Shown piece by piece: positions 24,925-34,608 of a DNA stretch of 64,000 bases (its first letter is position 1; each line of letters opens with the position of its first letter). Below the pieces are notes generated by a model. It saw only the letters and a program-made list of their open reading frames with translations. It did no database searches and was not told the DNA's origin. The DNA is from JAUVXJ01 sp034411995 (GTDB lineage: Bacteria; Chloroflexota; Anaerolineae; UBA7937; B3-Chlor): assembly GCA_034411995.1 (NCBI GenBank), contig DAOUME010000010.1, forward strand, positions 1-64,000, given 5' to 3'. A program made the position numbers and the translations under genes.

Positions 24925-25902
24925 CTAGCTTTCCACCATGGCGGGCGATTCCTCGCCCATCACGGACTTCAGTAGGTAGATCGCCCCTTCGTCCAGCGCC
25001 GTGTAGTCCAACACGATGGACTTCTGCTCCGGCCGCAGCGTGGGCAGCACCTGGTCAGAGACGTAGTCAGAGACGACGACGACAGGGTATTCCGCCACCG
25101 CCGCGGCCAGCCTCTCCGGTTGGTCCACGCCGCGAAGCACAAATTGGAGGCCCTTGACACCTGCATCCTCCAGAGAGCTCTGCATGTCCGAGGCGCCGGC
25201 CTCGCTGAGACACACCAGGAGCACCGTGGTACCCTCGCTGATCCCGGCGATCTCCACCAGGCTGTCCAGATACGGCTTCACCGACAGAGCCACCACTCTC
25301 TTCTTCGTCTTCGGCAGCAACTCTCTCAGCTCCTCGATGTGGAAAAAGGTCGTGGCGATCACGTCCACTTGCTGAAGCAGTTCCTCGACCTCGGGCGTCG
25401 GCTGCTCCACGTCCCGCAGGACGACCGGCGTCACCTCCAGATCCAACTGCTCCTCGATCCTGCGGGCCAGGGCCTGCGCTCCCTCCGGCGAGCACTCCAC
25501 CAGGACCAGCCGGCGCTTCGCCTGCACATCCTGGCGCTGTTTGGCTCTGGCATAGGCCAGCGCAGCAAAGTCATCAGGACCCACGCCCAGCTCGCCGGCT
25601 TGCTCGATGGCCGCGTCGACCACGGCCAGCACACGAGCCAGCGCGGACCTGGGGATGGCTCCAGGTTCCTCCAGCACCGTGCACCCTGCGCCTCGCCGGC
25701 ATTCGATGAGGCCGTCTCGCACCAGCTCTTGATAAGCCTTGAGGACGGTGTTGCGATTGATGTGAAGGAAACCGCCCAGTTGCCTAGCCGTGGGCAGTTT
25801 GGCCCCCGGCCCCAGCGTCCCACTCAGGATGAGGAACTTGATCTGTTCTTTGAGTTGGACGTAGACTGGCAACTGACTGCGGGACTCGATCCTGATTTGC
25901 AT
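24925..25902 (-). CDS. GntR-family (YtrA-like) transcription regulator
   Basis: About 325 residues. An N-terminal winged helix-turn-helix (1-75) contains LPVYVQLKEQIKFLILSGTL, LPTARQLGGFLHINRNTVLKAYQEL and a wing (GLIECRRGAGCTVL), the YtrA-type GntR layout. The C-terminal about 200 residues, with an alternating beta/alpha pattern, resemble a periplasmic-binding-like sensor, not the usual short YtrA tail. ATG 25902 has AGGA at eight bases; ATG 25911 is also possible. Repeated TAGG steps in the leader between promoter and start (25910-25940) may be its own operator. The effector is unknown. Confidence 0.85.
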   Translation of the reverse strand: MQIRIESRSQLPVYVQLKEQIKFLILSGTLGPGAKLPTARQLGGFLHINRNTVLKAYQELVRDGLIECRRGAGCTVLEEPGAIPRSALARVLAVVDAAIEQAGELGVGPDDFAALAYARAKQRQDVQAKRRLVLVECSPEGAQALARRIEEQLDLEVTPVVLRDVEQPTPEVEELLQQVDVIATTFFHIEELRELLPKTKKRVVALSVKPYLDSLVEIAGISEGTTVLLVCLSEAGASDMQSSLEDAGVKGLQFVLRGVDQPERLAAAVAEYPVVVVSDYVSDQVLPTLRPEQKSIVLDYTALDEGAIYLLKSVMGEESPAMVES

Positions 25903-25952
25903 CTCACGCATCCTGTTCTAGCCTATTGTCCTAGTTTCCTATGCCAATTACC

Positions 25953-25981
25953 ATTATAACCAGTTCCTTCCCCCTTGTCAA
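25953..25981 (-). promoter_or_regulatory. consensus promoter of the GntR regulator gene
   Basis: Minus strand TTGACA (25981-25976), 17 bases, TATAAT (25958-25953): both hexamers perfect. The leader of about 45 bases contains spaced TAGG repeats that may serve autoregulation. Confidence 0.75.
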
Positions 25982-26099
25982 GGCCCAAGGGAGAGTTTTA
26001 AGGTTCAGGACCGACCCGCCGTGCTTCCCTGCCCGTTCGGCTCTTCTCCGTGGGCAGGGGACTGGTGTGACTCAGGAGCCCCTGCCTGAGCAGCGCACT

Positions 26100-26726
26100 C
26101 TACATCTCCCACGTGGCGTCGCCGCAGAAGTGACCGTGATCCTTGGCCAGAAAGGCCTCGATGGCGGGCCGCTTGTCGCCCAGGCGAAAAGAGGGACCAT
26201 GGCCGGGGTAGCACACGGTGTCGTTTGGCCAGGGAAGGATGACGTCGCGCAGGGTGCGCAGGGTCACCCTGAAAGCCCGAGGCGAGGAGGTGTGCCCTGG
26301 GCCACCTTCGAAGATGGCGTCGCCGACGAACACGCGGTTACCCTCCTCCACGTAGTAACAGACGCTGTCCTCGGTGTGGCCAGGGCTGTGATAGATGCAC
26401 AACGTGTACTCTCCCAGCTCTACACGGTCGCCCTCCTCTAACCAGCGATCTGCTTCCACGTTCGTGGCGCTCCGGTGCGCCAGAACCGGGACCCGCAGCG
26501 CCTCTCTCATCTCTCGCAGCGCGGCGATGTGGTCCAAGTGGCTGTGGGTGACCAGGATCCCCACCGGCTCGCTGTCACCGAGCATCGCCAGCAGCGTATC
26601 GGGCTCTGCCCCGGGGTCGATGAGGAGAGCACGACCCGTGGCCGGGCACCGCAGCGAGTAGCTATTCGTTCCCCATGGGCCCACGGCCCGGCACTTCACT
26701 TCCAGCCTGGCTCCATCAGAAAACAC
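26100..26726 (-). CDS. metallo-beta-lactamase-fold hydrolase (glyoxalase II-like)
   Basis: 208 residues from GTG 26726, chosen because GGAGGT lies six bases before it. Zinc ligands are THSHLDHIA, GHTEDS, GDAIF and PGHGPS, the MBL-fold set. The family hydrolyses thioesters such as S-lactoylglutathione, or acts on other esters. N-terminal NSYSLRCPATGRALLIDPGA matches glyoxalase II-like proteins. It is single-copy here and not clearly part of an operon. Substrate is unassigned. Confidence 0.85.
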   Translation of the reverse strand: MFSDGARLEVKCRAVGPWGTNSYSLRCPATGRALLIDPGAEPDTLLAMLGDSEPVGILVTHSHLDHIAALREMREALRVPVLAHRSATNVEADRWLEEGDRVELGEYTLCIYHSPGHTEDSVCYYVEEGNRVFVGDAIFEGGPGHTSSPRAFRVTLRTLRDVILPWPNDTVCYPGHGPSFRLGDKRPAIEAFLAKDHGHFCGDATWEM

Positions 26727-26901
26727 CGCTGCACCTCCGCTTCGGGCGTATCTCACGCCGCAAGTCTAGCACATGCCGGAGGGCACGGGAAAGTCCAACA
26801 ACCCGCAGCCCGGCGCGAAGAACGGGAGCCACGGTCAGCCAGCTTCAACAGGGCACCGATCACCACTGGTTACGAGGGGTCGACGAGACCGTTCAGCTTC
26901 C

Positions 26902-26931
26902 TTGCCCGACCCCGACGACCACTGGTACAAT
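26902..26931 (+). promoter_or_regulatory. promoter of the MalT-like regulator gene
   Basis: TTGCCC (26902-26907), 18 bases, TACAAT (26926-26931). Start near 26938, about 50 bases before ATG 26988. Confidence 0.55.
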
Positions 26932-26987
26932 GACCACGCAGCGCTGCAACCCGAGCCTGTCTGACCAGTGGCACCGGAGAAGGTGAA

Positions 26988-29624
26988 ATGGCCGCGCCGC
27001 TCCTGACGACCAAACTCCACGTCCCCTCCATACGGCCGGAACTGGTGGCTCGTCCGCGCCTCGTCGAACGGCTGAAAGAAGGCCTCCAGCGCAGGCTGAC
27101 CCTCGTCTCGGCCCCGGCGGGCTACGGCAAGACCACCCTGGTCACCCACTGGCTGCACGAGGCCGGGCGGCCCTTCGTCTGGCTCACCCTGGAGACCAAC
27201 GACAGCGATCCGGCCCGCTTCCTGGCTTATCTCGTGGCCGCCCTCAAGGGCATCGACCCCAGGTTAGGGCAGGCGGTCGAGCCGATGCTGGCCACGCCTC
27301 AACCCCCCCCGCCGGAGTCCATCCTCACCGCCTTGATCAACGACATCGCCACCCTCGAGGAGCCCTTCGCCCTCGTCCTGGACGATTACCACCTGATCAG
27401 CACATTGGCCATTCACGAGCGACTGGCCTTCCTGGTAGATCACCTGCCGGCCAGCATGCACCTGGTCATCGCCACCAGGGAGGACCCACCGTTGCCCCTT
27501 TCTCGCTGGCGGGCCCGCGGCCAGATGGTGGAGATGAGGCAGGTGGACCTCCAGTTCTCGCCCGAGGAGACCTCCGACTTCCTCTTGCGGGTGATGGGGT
27601 TGGAGCTCTCGTCCGATGACGTCGCCGCCCTCCATCAACGCACCGAGGGTTGGATCGCCGGGCTCCAGTTGACCGCTCTCTCCATGCAAGGCCGTGAAGA
27701 CGTACACCGGCTGGTGCAATCCTTCACCGGGAGTCATCGCTACATCCTGGACTACCTGATCGAAGAGGTCTTCCAGCAACAACCCTCTGAGTCGCAGGAC
27801 TTCCTGCTGAGCACCTCGGTCCTGGAGCGCCTGTCCGTTCCCCTCTGCGACGCCCTCACCGAGCGGGACGACAGCGCCCAGATGCTGCGGGCCCTGGAGC
27901 AGGCCAATCTCTTCCTCTTCCCTCTCGACGAGCCGCGGCAATGGTACCGCTACCACCACCTGTTCGCGGACCTCCTCCGCCACCGCCTGGCGATGGTCAG
28001 AGGCGAGGAGTTCGTGACCCTCTTGCACCGTAAGGCCAGCCGGTGGCACCAGGAGCACGGCTATCTCGGGGACGCCGTGGAGCACGCCCTCCAGGCCCAC
28101 GACTGGCAGCGGACGGCAGCTCTCGTTTCCGAGGTGAGCGGATCGCTCCTCAAGGCCGGCGAGACCACCACCCTGCTGCGATGGTTCCAGGCCCTGCCGG
28201 AGGACGTGATCCTCGCCAATGCGCAGTATTGCTGCGATTACGGCTGGCCGCTGATCCTGACCGGCCAACTGGACGCCGCCGATCGGTACCTGGAGCGAGC
28301 CAGAGAAGCGGCGGACGATGATCCCGCCCTCCTCCACCAGATCGTGAGCGCACAGGTGCATATCGCCCGGACTCGGGGTGACGATAGCTGCACCATCGAG
28401 CTTTCACGGCAGGTATTGCCGCTCCTCACCGATCAAGACCTGATCGAGCGCAGCGTGGTGATGCTCAACCTGGGCATCGCTCACTGCAACAGAGGGGACC
28501 TGCTGGAGTCTGAACAGACCCTGAAAGAGGCCCTCGAGGCCGCCGACTCGGTCGACAACACCTTCGTCAAGTTGGTGGCGCTCCATTTTCTGGGACGAGT
28601 GAAAGCGGCCCGAGGCAGGCTCCACAGAGCGGCTGCCCTCTACCAACAGGTGCTGAGCGAGGGAGAGCGGGGTGGCCCATCCCATCCCCTGGCCATCGCT
28701 CACCTCGACCTGGGCGGACTGCTGCACGAAGGGGACGACCTGGACGGCGCCAACCACCACCTCCAACGATGCCTGGAACTGGCCCGGCGCGGCGGCCACC
28801 TGGAGGCCCAGATCTCCGCGCACCGCTTTCTCGCCCTGCTCCGCCAGGCCCAGGGCAGAGGAACTGAAGCGCTCCAGTCCCTGGAGCGGGCCCACCAACT
28901 GGAGGGCGAGGCCAACCTTCCCCCGCAGGTGCGCGCCCGCAACGCCGCCTGTCACGTCCAGATCGCCCTGGCTCGTGGCGACCTGGCGACCGCCAGCCGC
29001 TGGGCCGCGGGAATGTGGGACGACGTCGATGCCTCCGCCTTCTATCCGGACCTCAACCTCGCCCGAGCCCGCCTGCTGATGGCGCAGGAGCGTAAGGAAG
29101 CGGCCATGGAGTGGCTGGAGTCCTGCTACGAGATCGCCGCCCAGAAAGACATGACCTGGGGTATGGTTCGCGTGCGCATCCTGCAAGCCCTGGCCGCTCC
29201 CACGCCGGACGCCGCTTTGCCCTTCCTCGGGGAGGCGCTCACCCTGGCCGAGCCAGAAGGCCTGGTCCGGAGTTTCGTCGACGAAGGTCCGTCCCTGGCA
29301 GCTCTGCTGCGCCGCGCGGCCGAGCTAGGAGTGGCTCGCCGCTACGCTCAGAGGTTGCTGGCTGCCTTCCAGGCAGACGCGCTCCGAAAGACGGGCGCCA
29401 AGGCCCCTGCGCCCCCTCAGCCGCTCATCGAACCCCTGAGCGAGCGCGAGCTGGAGGTCCTGAGGCTCGCGGCGGACGGCCTCACCAACCAGGAGATCGC
29501 CCGGGCGTTGTACGTCTCCATCAACACCGTCAAGACCCACCTCAGAAACATCTACGGCAAGCTGGGCGTCACCAATCGGCGCGAGGCCGCCGCCAGGGCA
29601 ACGACCTTCGGACTCATCGAATAG
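26988..29624 (+). CDS. MalT-like ATP-dependent LuxR-family transcription regulator
   Basis: 878 residues. An N-terminal STAND ATPase has Walker A APAGYGKTT (about 42-50), Walker B FALVLDDYHLI and a sensor arginine patch. A long TPR-like helical region (about 400-790) would bind an inducer. The C-terminal LuxR helix-turn-helix reads LSERELEVLRLAADGLTNQEIARAL, VSINTVKTHLRNIYGKLGV. This is the MalT architecture: an inducer plus ATP drives oligomerisation and promoter activation. The last 35-base stretch after the stop holds ATCACCC repeats and a hairpin. The regulated genes may be the membrane protein and nitrilase downstream, which is only inference. Confidence 0.92.
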   Translation: MAAPLLTTKLHVPSIRPELVARPRLVERLKEGLQRRLTLVSAPAGYGKTTLVTHWLHEAGRPFVWLTLETNDSDPARFLAYLVAALKGIDPRLGQAVEPMLATPQPPPPESILTALINDIATLEEPFALVLDDYHLISTLAIHERLAFLVDHLPASMHLVIATREDPPLPLSRWRARGQMVEMRQVDLQFSPEETSDFLLRVMGLELSSDDVAALHQRTEGWIAGLQLTALSMQGREDVHRLVQSFTGSHRYILDYLIEEVFQQQPSESQDFLLSTSVLERLSVPLCDALTERDDSAQMLRALEQANLFLFPLDEPRQWYRYHHLFADLLRHRLAMVRGEEFVTLLHRKASRWHQEHGYLGDAVEHALQAHDWQRTAALVSEVSGSLLKAGETTTLLRWFQALPEDVILANAQYCCDYGWPLILTGQLDAADRYLERAREAADDDPALLHQIVSAQVHIARTRGDDSCTIELSRQVLPLLTDQDLIERSVVMLNLGIAHCNRGDLLESEQTLKEALEAADSVDNTFVKLVALHFLGRVKAARGRLHRAAALYQQVLSEGERGGPSHPLAIAHLDLGGLLHEGDDLDGANHHLQRCLELARRGGHLEAQISAHRFLALLRQAQGRGTEALQSLERAHQLEGEANLPPQVRARNAACHVQIALARGDLATASRWAAGMWDDVDASAFYPDLNLARARLLMAQERKEAAMEWLESCYEIAAQKDMTWGMVRVRILQALAAPTPDAALPFLGEALTLAEPEGLVRSFVDEGPSLAALLRRAAELGVARRYAQRLLAAFQADALRKTGAKAPAPPQPLIEPLSERELEVLRLAADGLTNQEIARALYVSINTVKTHLRNIYGKLGVTNRREAAARATTFGLIE

Positions 29625-29668
29625 CCCTCCCTCCCCGGTCTCCCATCACCCTCTCCGATCACCCTCCA

Positions 29669-29687
29669 ATCACCCGTTTCGGGTGAT
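29669..29687 (+). terminator. hairpin after the MalT-like gene (weak terminator)
   Basis: ATCACCCG-TTT-CGGGTGAT forms an 8-bp stem with a three-base loop, but no T-run follows. It is preceded by two more ATCACCC copies at 29645 and 29659. It may be a terminator or a binding site. Confidence 0.3.
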
Positions 29688-29807
29688 GACATGGCCCCAG
29701 GATTCTATCATACTGAATCCAGAAAGCAGCCACCATGACCCTCCCCACGATGGGCTGAAACGATGGCCTTTCCAGGTCAGACTCAAATCAAGAGGAGGAG
29801 TGAACCA

Positions 29808-30401
29808 ATGAACAAGTCGCAACTGATCGCAGGGATCATCTTGCTGGCCGTGGCCGCGTTGCTGGCAGTGCTGACCATCGCCCTGCCGGAAAGCAAGATG
29901 GTCTTCATGGTGGGCGACACCAATCTGCCCCTTTTCCCGGCCATGATCCTGGGAATACTGGGCGTGGTGTTGCTCGTCACCGCCAGGCAGAGTGAAGGAG
30001 CTGAGGTCACGGCCGCCGCTGAAGGGAAGCAGGCCGAGCAAGCCCCACTGAGTGAGAAGGCCCTCCTGAACAAGCGCCTGGAAACGATTGGGTGGGGGTT
30101 GTTCCTGATCATGCTGGGCGGGTTCGCCCTGGTGCCCTACCAGGTGGTCCCCAAGGGGTTGTGGTCCATCGGCGTGGGCGTGATCATGCTCGGGTTGAAC
30201 GCCGCCCGCTACTACTTCAAGATCAAGATGAGCGGTTTTACCACCTTCCTGGGCATCATTTCCCTGGTCAGCGGGGTGACGCAGTTGCTGGGGGTGCATA
30301 CCCTCGACGGAGCGATCCTGCTCATCATCCTCGGTGCCTACCTGATCGTCAAGCCGTGGTTCGACCAGCGGCAGCTCTTCGGCAAGGCCGAGGAAAGCTG
30401 A
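29808..30401 (+). CDS. hypothetical membrane protein, five helices
   Basis: 197 residues from ATG 29808, which has AGGAGGAG at seven bases. Hydrophobic helices lie at about 5-27, 42-60, 88-107, 112-132 and 140-180, with a charged loop (TARQSEGAEVTAAAEGKQAEQ) between helices 2 and 3. It resembles TctB-type small subunits of tripartite carriers only in layout; I would not assign that family. It follows the MalT-like gene by about 180 bases and precedes the Lnt-like gene by about 100, on the same strand. Confidence 0.75.
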   Translation: MNKSQLIAGIILLAVAALLAVLTIALPESKMVFMVGDTNLPLFPAMILGILGVVLLVTARQSEGAEVTAAAEGKQAEQAPLSEKALLNKRLETIGWGLFLIMLGGFALVPYQVVPKGLWSIGVGVIMLGLNAARYYFKIKMSGFTTFLGIISLVSGVTQLLGVHTLDGAILLIILGAYLIVKPWFDQRQLFGKAEES

Positions 30402-30502
30402 ACTAGACTGCCCGTGAAGACGAATCTGGCCCCCAGGGCTTTTCACAGCGATGGGCGCGCGCCCAGTGCCCGCCGGGCCCACGGAGCTAGGGAGGAGTAG
30501 AC

Positions 30503-32038
30503 ATGTCAGAGCAAAGAGTGACTATCACCAAACAGTCGGACCGCTGGTCGTACCTGTGGTTCGTGATCGGAGCTGTGTTGTCACTGTTTTCCACCGGGCA
30601 GTGGGCCATACCCCTGGTCTCCTGGATACAGCCCATCTTCTTCGTCCGCTTCGTGCGCACGCAGAGAGTGTGGCTGGGGGTCCTCCTGGTCTGGCTGGCG
30701 ACTTTCGTAACCGGCTCCATAGGCTGGTGGAACATACTGGGGTACGGGGTGCCGCTGCCCTTTTTCATCGTCACCATCGGCATCAACACCCTCCTCATCG
30801 CCGGGGTGGCGTACCTGGCGTACAGGCTGCTGGCACCTCGACTGGGGGGCTTTGCCGCCACTCTGGTCTTCCCCCTGGCCACCACGGCGCTGGACTTCCT
30901 GGGCATGACCGCCAACCCCATGGGCAGTTTTGGAGCGCAGGCCTACACCCAGTATGGCAGCCTGACCTTCATGCAACTGCTTTCGGTTACCGGGATGTGG
31001 GGCATCACCTTCCTGGTCGGCTGGTTCGCCACCGTGGTCAACTACGCGTGGGAGCGGTCCTTCTCCTGGCCCCAGATTCGCCGTGGTCTCGCCATCTTCG
31101 CCTGCGTTTTGCTGGCGGTAATGGCCTACGGCAGTATCCGCCTGGCTTACTTCCAGCCAGCGGCAGGCACGGTCCGGGTGGCGGCCTTCACCGCGGTCGA
31201 CTTCCGCGAGAAGCAGGACGAGCTCTTCCAGACCAGGGGCACGGATTGGGAGGCTTTTCTCCGACTGGCGGCGGAGAGGTATGACCCTTACTTCGAGACC
31301 ACCAGCCGTGAAGCCCAGGCCGGGGCCAAGATCGTACTCTGGCCCGAAATGGCACTGCAAGTGGCCGCAGACGACGAGCCAGCGCTGATCGCCCGGGGAC
31401 AGGAAGTGTCCCGCCAGGAAGGGATCTACCTGGCGATGTCCTGGATGAAACTCTACGAGGAGGACCGCCCGAGCCAGGTCAAGCTGGTCATCACCGATCC
31501 GGCTGGAGACGTGGTGCTGGAGCACGTCAAGTATGGCGGGGCCATGATCGAGGGGTTTGAACCGGGCGATGGCATACTGCGCACTGTAGAAACTCCCTAT
31601 GGGACGTTGTCCGGCCTCATCTGCTGGGATACTGACTTTCCCGTCACTGTCAGCCAGGCGGGTCGCAATGGCACCGACATCCTCCTCTCGCCCAGCCTCG
31701 AGTTTCGCGCCGCCGACCCCATGCACGCCCAGATGGCGGTCTTTCGGGCCATCGAGAATGGCGTCTCCATGGTGCGCCAAGCCGACAACGGTCTCTCAGT
31801 GGTCACGGACCCCTACGGACGGACACTGGCCGCCATGGACCACTTCACCGCCAGCGAGCGGGTGATGGTGGCTCAGGTGCCTACCCAAGGGATCTTTACC
31901 ATCTACTCCGTGATCGGCGATCTCTTCGGCTGGCTCGCGGTCGTCGGTTTCGTGGCTATGGTGGCCTGGGGTGTGATCCGGTCGCTCAGGCTCAGGCGGG
32001 CCCGAAAGGCGCAGGCGCAAGGCCAACGAGTCTCCTGA
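30503..32038 (+). CDS. apolipoprotein N-acyltransferase-like membrane nitrilase
   Basis: 511 residues. Six to seven N-terminal membrane helices (about 15-205) are followed by a carbon-nitrogen hydrolase domain. The catalytic triad is visible as Glu in LWPEMALQ, Lys in LEHVKYGG and Cys in LICWDTDFP. In Lnt the same triad transfers an acyl chain to the N-terminal Cys of lipoproteins. This window encodes many lipoproteins, so that role is plausible. It is similar in architecture to Lnt but distant in the membrane part, so a related acyl- or amide-transfer reaction is possible. ATG 30503 follows GGGAGGAG. Confidence 0.75.
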   Translation: MSEQRVTITKQSDRWSYLWFVIGAVLSLFSTGQWAIPLVSWIQPIFFVRFVRTQRVWLGVLLVWLATFVTGSIGWWNILGYGVPLPFFIVTIGINTLLIAGVAYLAYRLLAPRLGGFAATLVFPLATTALDFLGMTANPMGSFGAQAYTQYGSLTFMQLLSVTGMWGITFLVGWFATVVNYAWERSFSWPQIRRGLAIFACVLLAVMAYGSIRLAYFQPAAGTVRVAAFTAVDFREKQDELFQTRGTDWEAFLRLAAERYDPYFETTSREAQAGAKIVLWPEMALQVAADDEPALIARGQEVSRQEGIYLAMSWMKLYEEDRPSQVKLVITDPAGDVVLEHVKYGGAMIEGFEPGDGILRTVETPYGTLSGLICWDTDFPVTVSQAGRNGTDILLSPSLEFRAADPMHAQMAVFRAIENGVSMVRQADNGLSVVTDPYGRTLAAMDHFTASERVMVAQVPTQGIFTIYSVIGDLFGWLAVVGFVAMVAWGVIRSLRLRRARKAQAQGQRVS

Positions 32039-32072
32039 CCCACGGTCAGACTTCCATGACGGGAGATGCCCC

Positions 32073-32282
32073 ATGCAGAGAGTCGAGATCAGAATCAGGG
32101 GCCACATCGACGAGCACTGGTCCGACTGGTTCGAAAACTTGACCATCACGCACACAGAGCAGGGAGAGACGATCTTGAACGGGCTCGTGGTCGATCAGGC
32201 AGCGCTCCACGGCCTGCTGGCGAAGCTTCGGGACCTCGGCCTGTCCATCCTCTCCGTCAACGCGATGGAGACCGAACCGTAG
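32073..32282 (+). CDS. small conserved soluble protein, 69 residues
   Basis: MQRVEIRIRGHIDEHWSDWF, then NLTITHTEQGETILNGLVVD and QAALHGLLAKLRDLGLSILS. The RGxxDxxWSxWF...GET.L.G..xDQAALHGLL pattern belongs to a widespread family of short uncharacterised proteins in Chloroflexota and Actinobacteria. The fold looks alpha/beta with one helix. It follows the Lnt-like gene by 34 bases and precedes a terminator. No function is known. Confidence 0.75.
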   Translation: MQRVEIRIRGHIDEHWSDWFENLTITHTEQGETILNGLVVDQAALHGLLAKLRDLGLSILSVNAMETEP

Positions 32283-32398
32283 GCAGGGGGAAGGTGTTGA
32301 AGGAGGACGGACAGCGCTCGAGCGGTCAGCGATGACGTCGCTGAGGAACCAGAAACGAACAAGCGGCGTCTGCATCACCGGCGTTCTGGCAGTCGTGC

Positions 32399-32450
32399 TG
32401 GTCTCGATCTGGCCCGCTGCGTGAATCAGATCGAGACCAACTACTTTTCT
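32399..32450 (+). terminator. rho-independent terminator
   Basis: Arms TGGTCTCGATCT (32399-32410) and AGATCGAGACCA (32428-32439), 12 bp and perfect, with a 17-base loop, then ACTACTTTTCT. It ends the unit holding the Lnt-like and small 69-residue genes and meets the opposite-strand flotillin unit. Confidence 0.6.
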
Positions 32451-32542
32451 CTGCTGATCGTGTCCGTGGGGACAGCCGCGATCTCCATGCGTGGAAACAA
32501 AAGCCCAGGCCTCCCTGCCAGAGGCCACACCGCAGACGCGCA

Positions 32543-32821
32543 TTACCGCCCGGCGATGATCTGCTCCGCCTCGATCAGGGCCAGTTTTCTCTCCAGCTCC
32601 GACCGGGCCGCGTCCAGGTCATCCAACAGACGGGCTATTGCGGTCAGCGACCGGACCATCTCCTGGCTCGTCCCTCTTGGCAGATCACCGAGAAGAGGGG
32701 CGAGTTCCTCAAGCATCTCCGCAAAGTAGTCCTGCTCTGTCAGTGCCCTTTCCCTCCATGCTGCGACAGTTCTGCCGGATGTCGGATGGGGCTCTTGTGT
32801 CTCGCCAATCGCTGCCCTCAC
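32543..32821 (-). CDS. small helical protein downstream of flotillin, 92 residues
   Basis: The gene begins at GTG 32821, 12 bases after the flotillin stop. The sequence is strongly helical with heptad-like spacing (AEMLEELAPLLGDLPRG, SLTAIARLLDDLDAARSELERKLALIE), so a coiled coil is likely. No signal or membrane segment is seen. It probably belongs to the NfeD-flotillin transcript. No family is recognised, and a chance frame is less likely given the tight spacing. Confidence 0.5.
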   Translation of the reverse strand: MRAAIGETQEPHPTSGRTVAAWRERALTEQDYFAEMLEELAPLLGDLPRGTSQEMVRSLTAIARLLDDLDAARSELERKLALIEAEQIIAGR

Positions 32822-32833
32822 CCAGCTTCGATG

Positions 32834-34576
32834 TCACCCCTCGTCGCCTTCGGCCTTCGAAGCCTCGGGTGCCCCGGCTTCTTCCCCGTCCTCAGGCGTG
32901 GATTCCTCGTTCTCATCGAGTGCGGTCTCTGCGTCGGCTTCCGGCTCCACCTCCACCTCGGTCTCAGCCTCATCCGCCTTCGCCTCAGCAATCTTGGCCG
33001 CGACCTTCTCTCTGATGGCTTCTTGCTGCTCCGGAGCTACTTCCACGCCTCGCTTCTCAGCCTCCTCCACGATCCACGCAGCCACCAGGTCATCTATCGG
33101 TCCGCCCAGCAGCGCTGCCGTCCCCTGCAGGAATTTGAACAGCGTATTGGGCAAGGTGTCCAGGAACCGTTCGACCGCCCCCTCTACCCCCTCACCCCGC
33201 GCACCGGGGCCACCGATCTCGATGAGGCGGATCTGCTCGATGTTAGCGAAGGCCTCGCCGAAGGCCAAAGCTACGTCGGGCACCTTCTCCAGCAGCGCCT
33301 GCCCCAGCACCAGTCGCAAGGCGCCCGTCTTGTAGGCGTTCAACGCCTCGGCCAGTTGCCGTCTACCTTCGGCCTCGGCCAGGAGCTGCGCCTTGGTCAC
33401 GTCCGCTCCCGCCAGACCCCGGGCTTTGTTCGCCGCGGCCTCAGCCTCACCCGTCTTCCGGCCCACGTCAGCCTCGGCGAAACCCGTGGCCCTGATCGCC
33501 GAGGCCTCCTGTTCGGCCCGATAGAGAGACGCATCGGCGGGGCGGCGCTCCTCGGCATCCAGTTCCTTGTCCCTGCGCTCAGCGGCCGCCTGGGCTGCGC
33601 CCGCCTTCCGCTCCTCCAGCGTCTTATCCTGCTCGGCCAGAGAAATCGCCTCGGCCCGCTCCGCGACCGCCCGTTCCCGGGATACCTCCGCATCGTACTG
33701 GGCCTTGGCCACGTTGGCCTCTTTGGTGTATCCCGCTTTAGCCTTTTCCGCCTCCTGCTCCTTCTCGGTGGCCTCCTGATCCGCCTGCGCCTCCGCTCTC
33801 CTGGCGTCGCGCAGCTTGGCCGCTATCTCAGGCCGGCCCAGGGCCTCCAGATAGCCCTTCTCATCGCTGATCTCCTTGATGGCAAAGGAGACGATCTGAA
33901 GACCCATGCCCGCCAGGTCGTCCACCGCCACCTCCAGGACCCTCTGGGCAAAGGCCTCCCGGTCCTTGTACACCTCCTCCACCGTCATCAGGCCGATGAT
34001 GGCGCGGAGGTGGCCCTGGAGCGTCTGGATGGCCACGTACTGGATGTCCTCAGGAGTCTTGTCCAGAAGCTGCTCTGCCGCGGTAGCGATAGAGGTGTCG
34101 TCGCTGCCGATCTTGATCTGGGCGATGCCGTCCACGGTGATGGGAACCGCGTTGCTGCTCAGCACGTTGTGCACCGCTACGTCGAGAGTGATCAGGCTGA
34201 GATCGAGCTCTTTCACCTCGTGCACGAAGGGCAAGACGATAGTCATGCCGCCCTTGACGATCTTGTAGCTGACTGTGATCTGCTCGGTCTCCGTCTCCAC
34301 CTCCCACTCTTGTTCGTGGTTGACGGCGGGGCGGTCCGCAGGCTCGGAAGATTCGTCCCTCCTGGCCTTGAGCCTCTTCACGCGGCGGATGACCGTGACC
34401 TTGGTCCGCGTGCGCACACCGTACACCAGCAGGGCCCTGTTGGGAGGGACCTTCCTGATGAAGCGTAGGACCCTGGCCACAGCCATGAAGAAGACCACGA
34501 TCAGGACGAGGATGGCCACGCCGACCAGCAGGGTGCCGCCCCCCAACAAGCCCAGGATACCCTCGAAGATGCCCAC
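32834..34576 (-). CDS. flotillin-like SPFH-domain membrane scaffold protein
   Basis: 580 residues from GTG 34576, which follows GGAGGT by seven bases. A membrane segment (about 8-34, GTLLVGVAILVLIVVFFMAV) is followed by an SPFH domain (about 45-260: ITVSYKIVKGGMTIVLPFV, NAVPITVDGIAQIKI, YVAIQTLQGHLRAIIGLMTV). Then comes an Ala/Glu-rich coiled coil (about 280-440) and an acidic tail (VEVEPEADAETALDENEE). Flotillins organise ordered membrane domains. NfeD is directly upstream, the usual partner. The long acidic tail of about 80 residues is unusual. Longer upstream starts would overlap NfeD, so I rejected them. Confidence 0.9.
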   Translation of the reverse strand: MGIFEGILGLLGGGTLLVGVAILVLIVVFFMAVARVLRFIRKVPPNRALLVYGVRTRTKVTVIRRVKRLKARRDESSEPADRPAVNHEQEWEVETETEQITVSYKIVKGGMTIVLPFVHEVKELDLSLITLDVAVHNVLSSNAVPITVDGIAQIKIGSDDTSIATAAEQLLDKTPEDIQYVAIQTLQGHLRAIIGLMTVEEVYKDREAFAQRVLEVAVDDLAGMGLQIVSFAIKEISDEKGYLEALGRPEIAAKLRDARRAEAQADQEATEKEQEAEKAKAGYTKEANVAKAQYDAEVSRERAVAERAEAISLAEQDKTLEERKAGAAQAAAERRDKELDAEERRPADASLYRAEQEASAIRATGFAEADVGRKTGEAEAAANKARGLAGADVTKAQLLAEAEGRRQLAEALNAYKTGALRLVLGQALLEKVPDVALAFGEAFANIEQIRLIEIGGPGARGEGVEGAVERFLDTLPNTLFKFLQGTAALLGGPIDDLVAAWIVEEAEKRGVEVAPEQQEAIREKVAAKIAEAKADEAETEVEVEPEADAETALDENEESTPEDGEEAGAPEASKAEGDEG

Positions 34577-34608
34577 TTCCAGTACCTCCCTTTGCCGCCG
34601 CTCCCTAC

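Noticed and set aside
32786..34468. 560-codon frame on the plus strand opposite flotillin
   Set aside because: It is the exact antisense of a coiled-coil gene with strong family motifs on the minus strand; its translation has no recognisable domain.
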